DNA of 32,499 bases from Myxococcales bacterium (GCA_023248835.1 JAHFDU010000001.1:1-32499), one strand, 5' to 3'; numbered from the stretch's first letter, positions 6,765 through 15,030 are shown. Made by a program: numbers and translations. The notes: generated from the letters alone by a model not told the origin.

Positions 6765-9503
6765 CTACTTGCAATCTGCCCAAGTCGGGCCGATTCCGAC
6801 ATCGACTTTGAGCGGCACCGACAACTGCATCACCTGCTCCATCACCGTGACCAGACGCGCCGCGACGGCGGTGGCTTGCGCTTTCGGCGCTTCGAGCACC
6901 AGTTCGTCGTGCACGGTGAGTAGCATCGCCGCCTCGGGAAATTCTTGCGTTAGCATCCGATCGACCCCAAGCATCGCCAGCTTGATGAGGTCGGCCGCCG
7001 AGCCCTGCAGTGGCGTGTTCTTGGCCATGCGTTCGGCCGCCAAGCGCACATTGCGATTGCTGGCGCGCAACTCGGGGAGCGGACGAAAACGCCCCAGCAT
7101 GGTGCGCGCCCCACCCTCACGTCGCGCCAATTCGACCAGCTCGCTCATATAGGCGGCCACGCGAGCGTAGGTCTTTGAATACTGTTCGATGTAGCGTTTG
7201 GCGTCGCCGCGATCGATACCGAGCCGGTCGGCCAGACCGAAATCGGAAAGGCCATAGACGATGCCGTAGTTGATCATCTTGGCCGCCCTGCGCAGCTCGG
7301 GCTCGTCGGCGCGATCTGCGCCGAACATTTCGATCACGGTGCGGCGATGAATGTCTTCCGATTGATGGAAAGCGTCGGTGAGCACCGGATCTTTGGACAG
7401 ATGCGCCAACATGCGCAGCTCGATTTGCGAGTAGTCGCCGGCGACCAAGAGCTTGCCGCGCGCCGCCACAAAAGCATGGCGAATTTTCAGCCCATGTTCG
7501 GTGCGAATCGGCACATTTTGCAAATTGGGATTGACCGACGACAACCGTCCGGTGGCAGCGACCGTCTGCTCGTACGAGGTGTGCAGCCGCCCAGTGTGCG
7601 CGTCGACCAAAAGCGGCAGCGCATCGACATAGGTGCCTTTCAGTTTCGCCAGCAGTCGATGCTCGGCAATTTTCGCCGCGACGGGATGCAGCGGCGCCAG
7701 GGTCTCGAGCACGTCGGCGTCGGTCGAAAAACCGGTTTTGGTTTTGCGAACCGGCGGCAGCGCCAGTTTTTCGAACAGCAATTCTTGCAGCTGCTTGGGC
7801 GACGCAAGATTGATCTCACTGCCCGCCACGGCTTGCACTTCGCGCTCGATTGCTTGCAATTCTTGGTCAAGTTCGATCGACAGCTTGCGCAACATTTCGA
7901 CATCGAGTTCGATGCCTTTGCGCTCCATCACCGCCAGCACCCGCGCCAGCGGCAATTCAAGATCGTCAAAAAGCTTGGTGAGCTCTTGCGCCTCGAGTGC
8001 GTCGCGCATCTTCTGGCCCACCCGCAACGTCGCCTCGGCCTCTACCGCCGAAAACGCGGCCGCGCGAGCTATTTCTAGCGAGTCAAACAGTAGCTTTTTT
8101 TTGCTGGTGCTCAGCAGCGCCGCTCGATCTCCGATGGTCTCGGTGAGTTGTTCGGTCGCCAGCGCCGCCAACTCTTGCGCTCGGGTGGGGTCGAACAAAT
8201 AGGCCGCGATCATCGGATCGCAAACCACACCGTTCAGGTGAATGCCGTGCGCCAACAACACCAGCTCCGCCTGCTTGACATCATAGACATGCTTTCGCGG
8301 CGTCGGCGACTCAAGGAGAGGGCGCATGAGCTCGAGCCCTCGCACAAGTCCAAGTTGCGACGGCGCACCCAGATACCGATGCGCAATCGGCACATAGATC
8401 GGTGCGGCTTCTGCGCATGACAGCGCCACGCCCACCAGCACCAGCGGTGGCGATGCGGTTTGAAAAGTAATCGCGATTTCGGCTGCACCCGAAAATGCCG
8501 CGACGGCTGAGCTAAGCTCGTTGGCGTCGGTGAGGACGCGCACTTCTGGTCGTGCTAGACGAACCACGGGAACAACCGGCGGTGCAAGCGGCGCGGAACC
8601 AACCTTTGCCGGCTGCATCCGCTCGAGCAGGCGCTCAAATTCAAATTCACGCAGAGCGCTCTCCACCCGCGCCATGTCGGGCTCTTGGCGGCGCAGCGCT
8701 TCGATCTCGACTGCTACTGGCACCGCGTCGTCGAGCGCGACCAATTTGCGCGACAGTCGCAGCGCATCGACGTTGACCTTTAGCTTTTCCGCGACCGACT
8801 GCGCACCGCGCAATCCTTTGATGGCGGGCACCTCTTCGAGACGCGACAGCAAAGCATCGAGCGATCCGAAATGCGCTACTAGCGCGCTTGCGGTCTTCGG
8901 CCCGACCCCCGGCACTCCGGGAACGTTGTCGACGCTGTCGCCCATCAGCGCCAGCACGTCGCCGAGCTGTTCCGGCGCCACGCCAAATTTTCCGACTACC
9001 TCTGCCGCGCCGTAGAAAAATCCCTGCGGTGTATTTTTCATGGTGTCGAGCAGCCGACAATCGTCGCCGACCAGCTGCATCAGGTCTTTGTCGGACGAAA
9101 CGATCACCACACGCTGCTTTTTCTCGCGCGCTTTTCTGACCAGCGTTGCAATGATGTCATCGGCTTCATAGCCGCGGAGCTCGAGCATCGGCACGCCAAA
9201 CGCTTCGACCATTTTTCGCACCGTGGCGAATTGCGGTTTCAGATCGTCGGGCGGCTCGGTGCGATTGGCTTTGTACTCGGCATAGAGATCATTGCGAAAC
9301 GAGTGAGCGCCAGCGTCGAACACCACCACTAGATGCGACGGCCGCTCGGCAAGCTCAAGCTTGATCAGCATTTGGGTAAACCCGTACACCGCACCCGACG
9401 GCACACCAGCGCGGGTAGTCAGCGGCGGCAGCGCATGGTAGGCGCGAAAAATAAATCCGCTGCCGTCGACGATGTAGAGCACGTCTGAACCGGGATCGGT
9501 CAT
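6765..9503 (-). CDS. polA: DNA polymerase I, proofreading-site motifs degenerate
   Basis: The protein has 912 aa, close to the family's usual 880-930. The 5' nuclease domain (about 1-290) has its acidic motifs (YIVDGSGFIFRAYH, VVFDAG, GYEADDIIATL, SSDKDLMQLV, MGDSVDNVPGVPGVGPKTA). The polymerase domain has motif A (DYSQIELRMLAHLS, near residue 690), motif B (RRAAKMINYGIVYGLSDFGL) and motif C (TVHDELVLEAP), all intact. The middle 3'-5' exonuclease fold is present but its catalytic acids are not. E. coli Asp355/Glu357 correspond to Thr/Gln in AITFQTA, Asp424 to Ala in VKQAEL, and Asp501 to Glu in FSAVEAEA. It should fill gaps and remove primers without proofreading, as Taq polymerase does. Its start overlaps the pyrD stop by 4 bp, indicating translational coupling. 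Confidence 0.97.
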   Translation of the reverse strand: MTDPGSDVLYIVDGSGFIFRAYHALPPLTTRAGVPSGAVYGFTQMLIKLELAERPSHLVVVFDAGAHSFRNDLYAEYKANRTEPPDDLKPQFATVRKMVEAFGVPMLELRGYEADDIIATLVRKAREKKQRVVIVSSDKDLMQLVGDDCRLLDTMKNTPQGFFYGAAEVVGKFGVAPEQLGDVLALMGDSVDNVPGVPGVGPKTASALVAHFGSLDALLSRLEEVPAIKGLRGAQSVAEKLKVNVDALRLSRKLVALDDAVPVAVEIEALRRQEPDMARVESALREFEFERLLERMQPAKVGSAPLAPPVVPVVRLARPEVRVLTDANELSSAVAAFSGAAEIAITFQTASPPLVLVGVALSCAEAAPIYVPIAHRYLGAPSQLGLVRGLELMRPLLESPTPRKHVYDVKQAELVLLAHGIHLNGVVCDPMIAAYLFDPTRAQELAALATEQLTETIGDRAALLSTSKKKLLFDSLEIARAAAFSAVEAEATLRVGQKMRDALEAQELTKLFDDLELPLARVLAVMERKGIELDVEMLRKLSIELDQELQAIEREVQAVAGSEINLASPKQLQELLFEKLALPPVRKTKTGFSTDADVLETLAPLHPVAAKIAEHRLLAKLKGTYVDALPLLVDAHTGRLHTSYEQTVAATGRLSSVNPNLQNVPIRTEHGLKIRHAFVAARGKLLVAGDYSQIELRMLAHLSKDPVLTDAFHQSEDIHRRTVIEMFGADRADEPELRRAAKMINYGIVYGLSDFGLADRLGIDRGDAKRYIEQYSKTYARVAAYMSELVELARREGGARTMLGRFRPLPELRASNRNVRLAAERMAKNTPLQGSAADLIKLAMLGVDRMLTQEFPEAAMLLTVHDELVLEAPKAQATAVAARLVTVMEQVMQLSVPLKVDVGIGPTWADCK

Positions 9504-10417
9504 TTGATTTTCAAGCCACCAATGAGTTCGTTCACGTCGTCGATTTTTTCTTCGCTGAGAAATTGCTTCAGTTCTTCGCCAATGCGTGCAGCGGCGCTCG
9601 GTTCAGCGAAATTTTGGGTACCCACCTGCACCGTGGAGGCGCCGGCGAGCAGAAATTCAACGACATCCTCGCCCGACTGAATGCCGCCGATGCCGGAAAT
9701 CGGCACGTCAGGGAGCGCGCGATGCACCTCAAAGACCATGCGCAGCGCCACCGGCTTGATCGCCGGGCCCGACAGGCCGCCGAAGATGGTCGCGATGCGC
9801 GGCCGACGGCGACGCGCATCGATCGCCATCGCTGAAATGGTATTCACCACCGACAGGCCGTCGGCACCGCTCTCGATCGCGGCTCGGGAAATTGACACCA
9901 CATCGGTACAGTTCGGTGTCAATTTGATGAGCAGTGGCTTCTTGATCGCGGCGCGACACGCACGCACCAGATCGCGCAAGACGTTCGACTCGGTGCCAAA
10001 TTCGACGCCGCCCTTCTTGATGTTGGGACAGGAGACATTCATCTCGAGCGCGTCAACGCCGTCAAGTGCGTCGAGGGCGGCGCCACACGCTACATATTCG
10101 TCGATCGTTTCCCCAAAAAAATTGACCACCACGTTGGTTCCACATTTGCGCAAAAAGGGCAGCTTATTTTGCGCGAACCCGTCGACGCCGACATTTTCAA
10201 GACCGATGGAATTGATCATGCCCGCAGCGGTTTCGCAGATGCGCGGCAACGGATTGCCAGCGCGAGGTTTTGGCGAAATGCCTTTGGTGACAATTCCGCC
10301 GAGCGCTCGCAGGTCTAAGAAGCGATCGAATTCCGCGCCATAACCAAAAGTTCCCGACGCGGTCCAGATTGGCGATGAGCAATCAAGCCCTGCGAATTTC
10401 ACCCCAAGATTGGTCAT
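9500..10417 (-). CDS. pyrD: dihydroorotate dehydrogenase, class 1B catalytic subunit
   Basis: The protein has 305 aa, the normal length for a class 1B (NAD-dependent) PyrD. The N-terminal strand and FMN loop (SGTFGYGAEF, TKGISPKPRAGNP) are present. The base in the active loop is Cys130 in EMNVSCPNIKKGG; a Cys rather than a Ser is the class 1 mark. The substrate-binding NT pair is in VVNTISAMAID and the phosphate-binding glycines in ISGIGGIQSGEDVVEFLLAGAS. It oxidises dihydroorotate to orotate in pyrimidine synthesis, passing electrons to the iron-sulfur flavoprotein PyrK, which is encoded just upstream with a 4-bp ATGA overlap. Its own stop overlaps polA by 4 bp, so pyrK, pyrD and polA form one transcription unit. 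Confidence 0.97.
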   Translation of the reverse strand: MTNLGVKFAGLDCSSPIWTASGTFGYGAEFDRFLDLRALGGIVTKGISPKPRAGNPLPRICETAAGMINSIGLENVGVDGFAQNKLPFLRKCGTNVVVNFFGETIDEYVACGAALDALDGVDALEMNVSCPNIKKGGVEFGTESNVLRDLVRACRAAIKKPLLIKLTPNCTDVVSISRAAIESGADGLSVVNTISAMAIDARRRRPRIATIFGGLSGPAIKPVALRMVFEVHRALPDVPISGIGGIQSGEDVVEFLLAGASTVQVGTQNFAEPSAAARIGEELKQFLSEEKIDDVNELIGGLKIK

Positions 10418-11198
10418 GGCATCTCAATCTTCGCCGCGTCAAACACCGGCCCGTCGGTGCAAGCGTAGGCAAACGCGCGTTCACCGCCCGGCGTCGGAAT
10501 CGCGCAGCCGAGACACACCCCAAAACCGCAGGCCATCTCGCCTTCGACCGAGACCAAACAGTGGAGCGAATATTTTCGCGCCAACTCGACCACCGACCTC
10601 ATCATCGCATTCGGCCCGCAAGTGTAGAGCACCGATGGAGGCACCGACTCTAGATCGGCAAGATATTGAAGCAGAGCCGAAGTGACGCGACCGGAGACGC
10701 CGCACGAACCATCTTCGGTGGTCAGCGTTAGCGCGCAGCCAGTGCGTTCGATCTGGTCGAGCAAAACCAGATCTTGCACAGTTCGCGCGCCGTAAAACAG
10801 ATGCACCGCGGCGCCATTTTTTTTGCCGCTTCGGCATGCCACAACAGTGGCGCCAAGCCGACTCCGCCGGCGACCAAGATTTCACGCCGATCTTTCACCG
10901 GAGCCGGAAAACCGCGACCCAGCGGACCGAGCAGATCGAGGACTGCGCCCACGGTCGCTGCTCCGAGCAGCCGGGTGCCGCGGCCGATCGCTTTGCCGAG
11001 CAGTTCGCATTCGCCGCCCGGCAGCGCACGCAAGATCGAAAAAGCGCGCGGCAGCAGCGGATCGCGCCCCCAATCGCCGCGCACCATGACGAATTGACCC
11101 GGCTGCGCCGGCGCCAGCGCTTCGCAACCGTCGAGGCGCAGCACGAAGCTTGAGCGCCCAAGCTCTCTTCGCTCGACGACGCGCGCCCGCATCTGCAT
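10414..11198 (-). CDS. pyrK: PyrK, dihydroorotate dehydrogenase electron-transfer subunit; frame split at an A8 run
   Basis: Two overlapping frames together make one PyrK of about 260 aa. The upstream half (11198 to about 10818; ATG at 11198 or 11192, preferred to a TTG at 11228) has the FAD-binding PRAFSIL motif and AGGVGLAPLLWHAE. The downstream half (about 10818 to 10414) has the NAD-binding TCGPNAMM and the [2Fe-2S] ligands CGFGVCLGC plus a later Cys (YACTDG). The break lies at eight T on the plus strand (10817-10824). In the first frame the codons read GCA AAA AAA ATG and translation would stop at 10728. A -1 shift on A-AAA-AAA gives AAKKNGAAVHLFYGAR, restoring the family sequence. Sequencing error, a real mutation, transcript slippage or programmed frameshifting all remain possible; the gene is needed by the adjacent class 1B PyrD. 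Confidence 0.82.
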
Positions 11199-11231
11199 GG
11201 CGGCGATGCTACGCGGCGGCGCTTTCAAAGT

Positions 11232-12089
11232 CTATGGGAAGTGCCGGCGCCGATGAAACAGGAGAAGGAACAAGCCCAGAAGCGCGACTCCACTTGACCC
11301 CGCGCTCGAGGCAAACGAGCAGCCGCCGCTTTGGGTCATCTGCGTCGGATCATCCGTCGGTGGTGGATCTGTTCCGGGGTCAACGACTGCTGCGTCCGCC
11401 ATGTCGCTTGGGTCGACGACGGCGGCGTCGTGCGCGGCCAGATCGGCCGGCGCGGCATCGTACGGGATCGGGATTGCATCCGGTACGCCGATGAGATCGG
11501 GCGAAGCGCTGTCGTGCGCGATCGGCGCATCCACCGGTGCTGCATCGGGCCCGGGGCTGGCGTCCACCATATCGGGCGTCGCAGCATCCACCATCGGCGC
11601 CGTCACCGTCACTGTCAGCGTGTTGCTCGAGGCCTGATCGCCGCTGTTGCTGGTGTCGCCGTCGCAGGAGTTGCCGGAACCAAAAATCGTAAATGAGCCG
11701 GCACTGGCGGGTGCGGTGACACGAAACGTCACCGTCAAACTGCCAGCGGAGAAATTGATCGGACTTGAGTGAAAAAGCTCGTTCTGAAACACTGTCGTCG
11801 AACCGCTTACCGTCGCCAAGTGCGCGCTAGAACCACTCACCGCAATGTCGACGCCACCGACGATCGCGGCGCCGCCCTGGATCAGCAGCGTATAGGTGGC
11901 CGATGCGTTGGTGGCGAGCGAAGCGGGGCCGCTCAGTGTTACGACGGGAGCGCTGCCGGCAGAATGGCAGTCATTGCAGTTGATGCCCTCTTTGCCGGAA
12001 TAGCCAGTAATGCCCCCGCTGCGCGCAAAACTCGGCCGTGAAACCAGCAACCAGCCAACCCAACAGACGGCAAAAACGAACAACCTCAC
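11232..12089 (-). CDS. MXAN_6652-type (choice-of-anchor V) protein, MYXO-CTERM-like anchor
   Basis: The GTG at 12089 is preferred: AGAGGTGG precedes it by 9 nt and it opens a clean signal peptide (RLFVFAVCWVGWLLVSRPSFA, cleavage before RSGG). An ATG at 12131 in the same frame would add 14 basic residues. The mature protein begins GGITGYSGKEGINCNDCH, the usual opening of the MXAN_6652 family. Its CNDCH fits a single c-type heme-binding motif. An Ig-like beta domain follows, then about 100 residues rich in Asp, Ala and Pro as a spacer. The end is GGCSFASSAGSS, a hydrophobic helix and HRRRHFP. This is the Gly-Cys, helix, Arg pattern of MYXO-CTERM sorting signals, so surface anchoring is expected. 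Function is unknown. The stop lies 33 bp upstream of the pyrK start on the same strand. Confidence 0.85.
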   Translation of the reverse strand: MRLFVFAVCWVGWLLVSRPSFARSGGITGYSGKEGINCNDCHSAGSAPVVTLSGPASLATNASATYTLLIQGGAAIVGGVDIAVSGSSAHLATVSGSTTVFQNELFHSSPINFSAGSLTVTFRVTAPASAGSFTIFGSGNSCDGDTSNSGDQASSNTLTVTVTAPMVDAATPDMVDASPGPDAAPVDAPIAHDSASPDLIGVPDAIPIPYDAAPADLAAHDAAVVDPSDMADAAVVDPGTDPPPTDDPTQMTQSGGCSFASSAGSSGVALLGLFLLLFHRRRHFP

Positions 12090-12131
12090 GTTTCGCCACC
12101 TCTTAACAGGAGAGGAAACCCGCATATGCAA

Positions 12132-12275
12132 CCATATAAAACAAGACGATTATATCACGACACTGACAGATTAATTACATTAACAAATCTACATTACATC
12201 TAACAATCCGATCCATTCCGCTTGCGGCAAAAGAAGCGTGGACGCGTGCACAAACGGATCATCGCCAGATGGGAA
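12132..12275. other. AT-rich intergenic stretch
   Basis: This stretch is markedly more AT-rich than its surroundings (for example the run of TA steps between 12130 and 12205). It contains the minus-strand promoter described separately and no convincing gene. The base composition change is consistent with its being part of, or next to, acquired DNA. Confidence 0.5.
12149..12154 (-). promoter_or_regulatory. extended -10 promoter for the anchored protein gene
   Basis: On the minus strand TGATATAAT gives a consensus TATAAT with the extended TGn. No good -35 is seen. The start of transcription would be near 12142, leaving a leader of about 50 nt before the GTG at 12089. That supports the GTG over the ATG at 12131. 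Upstream the AT-rich stretch repeats AATGTA two or three times (about 12165-12200), a possible operator. Confidence 0.5.
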
Positions 12276-13016
12276 TTAGTCAATGTCTCCGCGATCTGCA
12301 GGACATGTCGATTTGGCGCCACGCAGAAGGTCGAAGGCGATTGCGAAATTATCGCTCGCACCCTCCGTTGCCGAATCGACAAGGTCAGCAAATAGGTTCC
12401 AGCTCCCTTCTTCTCCTGCTTTTTTGTGCTCTGCAGCCGAAACCGGAAGTAGCCAGTAGAAACCGTTGGCGAAATTAGTTCCTGGATTTTGATGCCAATC
12501 GGCTGGTTTCACCAGATCGCCAGGACCTGTGGCGATGTCGAACGGACCAAGGCCAGCGACCAGCATGTGAGGCGTAGCTGACAAAATCACAGAATGGTCC
12601 AAAATAGAACGAGTCCATGGCTGCTTCCCGGGTCCAAACATCAGAGTGTCGGTGATCGCAAAATGCTCACCGCCCCTCATCCATGACGCGAAATCTTGTG
12701 CGGCGAGCGCGAACCATGTCACCAGCGGAGGATGCTCGACTTGATTCCAATCCCAAGCGGGCAAAGTTCGTGGCTCCGAAGAAAGCGCCACGCCAATACG
12801 ACTCGGAAATGGATCTTCCTGTTCGCTGTTGTTGGTGGCGAGCACAAGTTCAAAGTGTCTGAATGCGGTTCGCCGCTCTCGTTCGGACTGTTCTATCGCG
12901 CACAAACCAACGGTCGTAAACAACCAGATCACCGGCGAGTGCTGGTCCCATGAAAACATGCGTGCGAGAACAAAAATATCCGTTTCAAATGTTAGGTTCG
13001 CAGGCGGAACGTACAG
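12276..13016 (-). pseudogene. SUFU (suppressor of fused)-like domain gene, 5' end apparently lost
   Basis: The frame is open much further right, but recognisable protein begins only near 13016 (YVPPANLTFETDIFVL). The remainder matches the bacterial SUFU fold: PVIWLFTTVGL (family 'ytLvTsGmS'), AFRHFELVLATN (family 'ryaELvl'), ALAAQDFASWM, and near the C-terminus FYWLLPVSAAEHKKAGEE followed by LFADLVDS (family 'lLpi...E...l.e.f'). Possible starts are ATG 12959, which would drop the first domain strand, or ATG 13064, which would run antisense over the neighbouring gene. Neither looks native, so I infer a 5' truncation. SUFU proteins are common immunity proteins in polymorphic toxin loci (established for the family); no toxin is present here. 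The stretch is less GC-rich than its neighbours, which suits acquired DNA. Confidence 0.6.
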
Positions 13017-13025
13017 TCGAGTTGC

Positions 13026-13412
13026 GTGATGACGCTCGAAGAGATGAAAGAGGCCGGCACGCATCCCTACCCGGACCACGGGCGAGCGCAGATCTTTCAC
13101 GCCACTGTCACCGCGCTGCGCACGCTCGGGTACCAGGTGGTGGTGGCCGACTCCGGCAACGGAAAAATCAAGACCGCGCCAAAACTGGTCACCGCCGTCG
13201 CGCACGGCAACGCCTACTCTGCAGTGGCGACAGAAAACAGCGTCGCCTGGAATGTTCACATCGTGCCGTCGTCCAAAGGCGCGGTTCTGCACGCCGAGCC
13301 GCGTGGTTACAGCGGCGGCCAGGCGGTCGATCCAACTCGCATGAACGCATCCTACATGGAGCGCCTGTTTGCGACGCTCTACCAAGAGATCGACAACAAT
13401 TTGTCCAATTGA
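13026..13412 (+). CDS. probable 5'-truncated lipoprotein-like protein
   Basis: The frame opens at GTG 13026 or ATG 13029 and gives 127-128 aa with no ribosome-binding site and no signal peptide. The body looks like a small secreted beta/alpha domain: a helix (RAQIFHATVTALRTLGYQVV), then DSGNGKIKTAPK and strands, ending with the helix MERLFATLYQEIDNNL. This resembles lipoprotein domains in which 'a.. aL..lGy.v...d...G.i.T' recurs. The codons immediately before 13026 read QSSC in frame, with a stop at 12993. This suggests the remnant of a lipobox whose signal peptide was replaced by foreign DNA. It may be silent or expressed as a cytoplasmic fragment. Function is unknown. Confidence 0.5.
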   Translation: MMTLEEMKEAGTHPYPDHGRAQIFHATVTALRTLGYQVVVADSGNGKIKTAPKLVTAVAHGNAYSAVATENSVAWNVHIVPSSKGAVLHAEPRGYSGGQAVDPTRMNASYMERLFATLYQEIDNNLSN

Positions 13413-13424
13413 TCGCGGAAAGAA

Positions 13425-13459
13425 AAAGGCGCGTATCCCGTTCAGAGATACGCGCCTTT
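13425..13459 (-). terminator. strong rho-independent terminator downstream of tRNA-fMet
   Basis: A perfect 13-bp inverted repeat (AAAGGCGCGTATC at 13425-13437 and its complement at 13447-13459) has a 9-nt loop. Read on the minus strand it is followed by a T-rich tract (CCTTTTTCTTT), so it suits the tRNA transcript. It could also stop transcription from the plus-strand gene ending at 13412. Confidence 0.85.
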
Positions 13460-13461
13460 GG

Positions 13462-13538
<77 letters not shown>

Positions 13539-13654
13539 TCAACAGGGCGATAGCTCTACCCTAGCCGCTCGCATGCGTCAAGCCCCGACTCGACAAAATC
13601 GCTCACTTCTGGTTTGTTGACGACGGCGAGCGGACAAAATAAAATGAACCCATC

Positions 13655-14455
13655 ATGAAAAATTCTGTTCCTTGGATGGCAGTACTGGCGGCGGGCCTCA
13701 TCAGCGCTACATCCGCTCGAGCAGACGACCGCGCGGTGGCGCGAGAGCACTACCAGAAGGGCACCAAGCTGTTCGACTTGGGCCAGTTTGACGATGCGGT
13801 CAAGGAATATGAAGCCGCCTACCAGGTCAAGGATGATCCGGTTCTGCTCTACAACATCGCGCAGGCACACCGATTGGCCGGCCACCACGAACGAGCGATC
13901 TTCTTTTACAAGAGCTTTTTGCGCCGCATGCCCAAAGCGCCCAACCGCGAAGACGTGTTGCAAAAAATCGCCGAGCTGCAGCGCAAGCTGGACCACCCTG
14001 AGCCTGGTCCGGCGCCAGAACCGACACCAACCCCAACCCCGACTCCGACGCCGGCACCGACGCCGATTGCGCGCCCGCAACCGCTGCGCCCGACACCAGT
14101 CAAGCCGGCGCCGGCCCAAGCCGGACAAACCATGAAAATCGCCGGGTTTGCCCTGATTGGAGTGGGCGCCGCTGCATTGATCGGAGGTGTCGCCGCCACC
14201 GGATTAGCAGCGAAGTATGCCGGTGACGCGACTGTCGGAAACAGGTTTCATCCCGACGCAGCCGCATCGCTGAGTGCGGCCCAAAATGCTTCTTTCGCCA
14301 TGTACGCCATCGGCGGCGCTGCCGTGATCGCCGGGGCGGTGTGCGTCGGTCTCGGGTACAGCGACGAGGCCGCCGCCAAGAAGACCAAGCGCGTACAGAT
14401 CCTGCCGCTGCTAGCACCGAACTACGCTGGCGCCAGCGTCTCTTTCAGCTTCTAG
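13655..14455 (+). CDS. secreted TPR protein with Pro-Thr linker and two C-terminal membrane helices
   Basis: The protein has 266 aa. A signal peptide (MKNSVPWMAVLAAGLISATS, ARA cut) is followed by TPRs at about 25-110 (AREHYQKGTKLFDLGQFDDA, then YNIAQAHRLAGHHERAIFFY). Residues 115-155 are a Pro-Thr/Pro-Ala linker encoded by a short-period DNA repeat (about 14020-14067). Two hydrophobic helices follow at about 161-183 and 214-235, then a short strand-rich end finishing ASVSFSF. This layout recurs in myxobacterial cell-envelope proteins of unknown function. The end may insert in the outer membrane, although the two helices argue for the inner membrane. The gene stands alone, 116 bp from the tRNA. 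Confidence 0.85.
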   Translation: MKNSVPWMAVLAAGLISATSARADDRAVAREHYQKGTKLFDLGQFDDAVKEYEAAYQVKDDPVLLYNIAQAHRLAGHHERAIFFYKSFLRRMPKAPNREDVLQKIAELQRKLDHPEPGPAPEPTPTPTPTPTPAPTPIARPQPLRPTPVKPAPAQAGQTMKIAGFALIGVGAAALIGGVAATGLAAKYAGDATVGNRFHPDAAASLSAAQNASFAMYAIGGAAVIAGAVCVGLGYSDEAAAKKTKRVQILPLLAPNYAGASVSFSF

Positions 14456-14532
14456 CCCCAATGCCGTTCACTTAGTTAGGACCGTGCATGCTGGGGGAGC
14501 GCAAAGCGCGAAATCGAAGCACCATCGAGGAT

Positions 14533-14556
14533 CGTCCTTCGACAAGCTAGAGGACG
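14533..14556. repeat. dispersed palindromic repeat, copy 1
   Basis: CGTCCTTCGACAAGCTAGAG and the following bases match the core CCTTCGACAGGCTCAGGAC found at three further places in the window. It is flanked by CGTCC and GGACG, giving a small palindrome. It lies between two convergent genes. Confidence 0.65.
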
Positions 14557-14591
14557 CACGGATATGGAATCTTGACTGAATGGCATTGCTT

Positions 14592-14987
14592 CTAGGCTTT
14601 GGCAAGTTCCATAATTCTTTTGAACTGCTCGTCGGTGAGCGGCACAAAAGAGAGTCGTCCCTGCCGCACCAGCGGACTGTCGGCAAACAGCGGGTCCGCT
14701 TTGATCACCCCAAGAGTGACCGACCGGGCGAACTGTTCGACAAATTTCACGTCAACCATCAGCCCGCTTTTCTCGTCGATGTAGGCAGGTTTGACGATCT
14801 TGGCCAAACCCACTGCGGCCCGCTCATCACCGGTGTGATAGACCACAGCGTCGTCGCCGAGCGCGGCCGAGCGCAAATGTTTGAGCGCGACCGGGTTGGC
14901 GATGCCGTCCCAGGCGGTGCGCTTGGCTTGCTTGAGGTTTTGTAGGCTATAAACACTTGGTTCGGTCTTCAATAGAAAATGTGCCAT
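14592..14987 (-). CDS. EVE-domain protein
   Basis: The ATG at 14987 is preferred because AAGGGGGG lies directly upstream; a GTG at 15002 would add five residues made from that site. The resulting 131 aa begin MAHFLLKTEPSVYSLQNL, the hallmark opening of the EVE/thymocyte nuclear protein 1 family ('yWllKtEP..ysi.dL'). WDGIANPVALKHLRS and DDAVVYHTGDERAAVGLAKI follow, then the C-terminal LSFVPLTDEQFKRIMELAKA. EVE domains belong to the PUA-like fold and bind modified bases such as 5-methylcytosine in nucleic acid, sometimes as parts of restriction systems. No nuclease or methylase gene is adjacent, so this is a stand-alone housekeeping-type copy. The protein is of normal full length and cytoplasmic. 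Confidence 0.93.
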   Translation of the reverse strand: MAHFLLKTEPSVYSLQNLKQAKRTAWDGIANPVALKHLRSAALGDDAVVYHTGDERAAVGLAKIVKPAYIDEKSGLMVDVKFVEQFARSVTLGVIKADPLFADSPLVRQGRLSFVPLTDEQFKRIMELAKA

Positions 14988-15030
14988 GCCCCCCTTTACC
15001 ACATTCCCGATTTAGTGCTATACGCGCCTC

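Noticed and set aside
13017..13385. N-terminal 120 residues of the long minus-strand frame that contains the SUFU domain
   Set aside because: Antisense to the lipoprotein-like gene and without domain similarity; only the part left of about 13016 looks like protein.
14020..14067. Short-period C/A-rich repeat as a possible minisatellite or CRISPR-like array
   Set aside because: It encodes the Pro-Thr linker of a secreted protein; no spacer/repeat structure. No CRISPR array was seen anywhere in the window.
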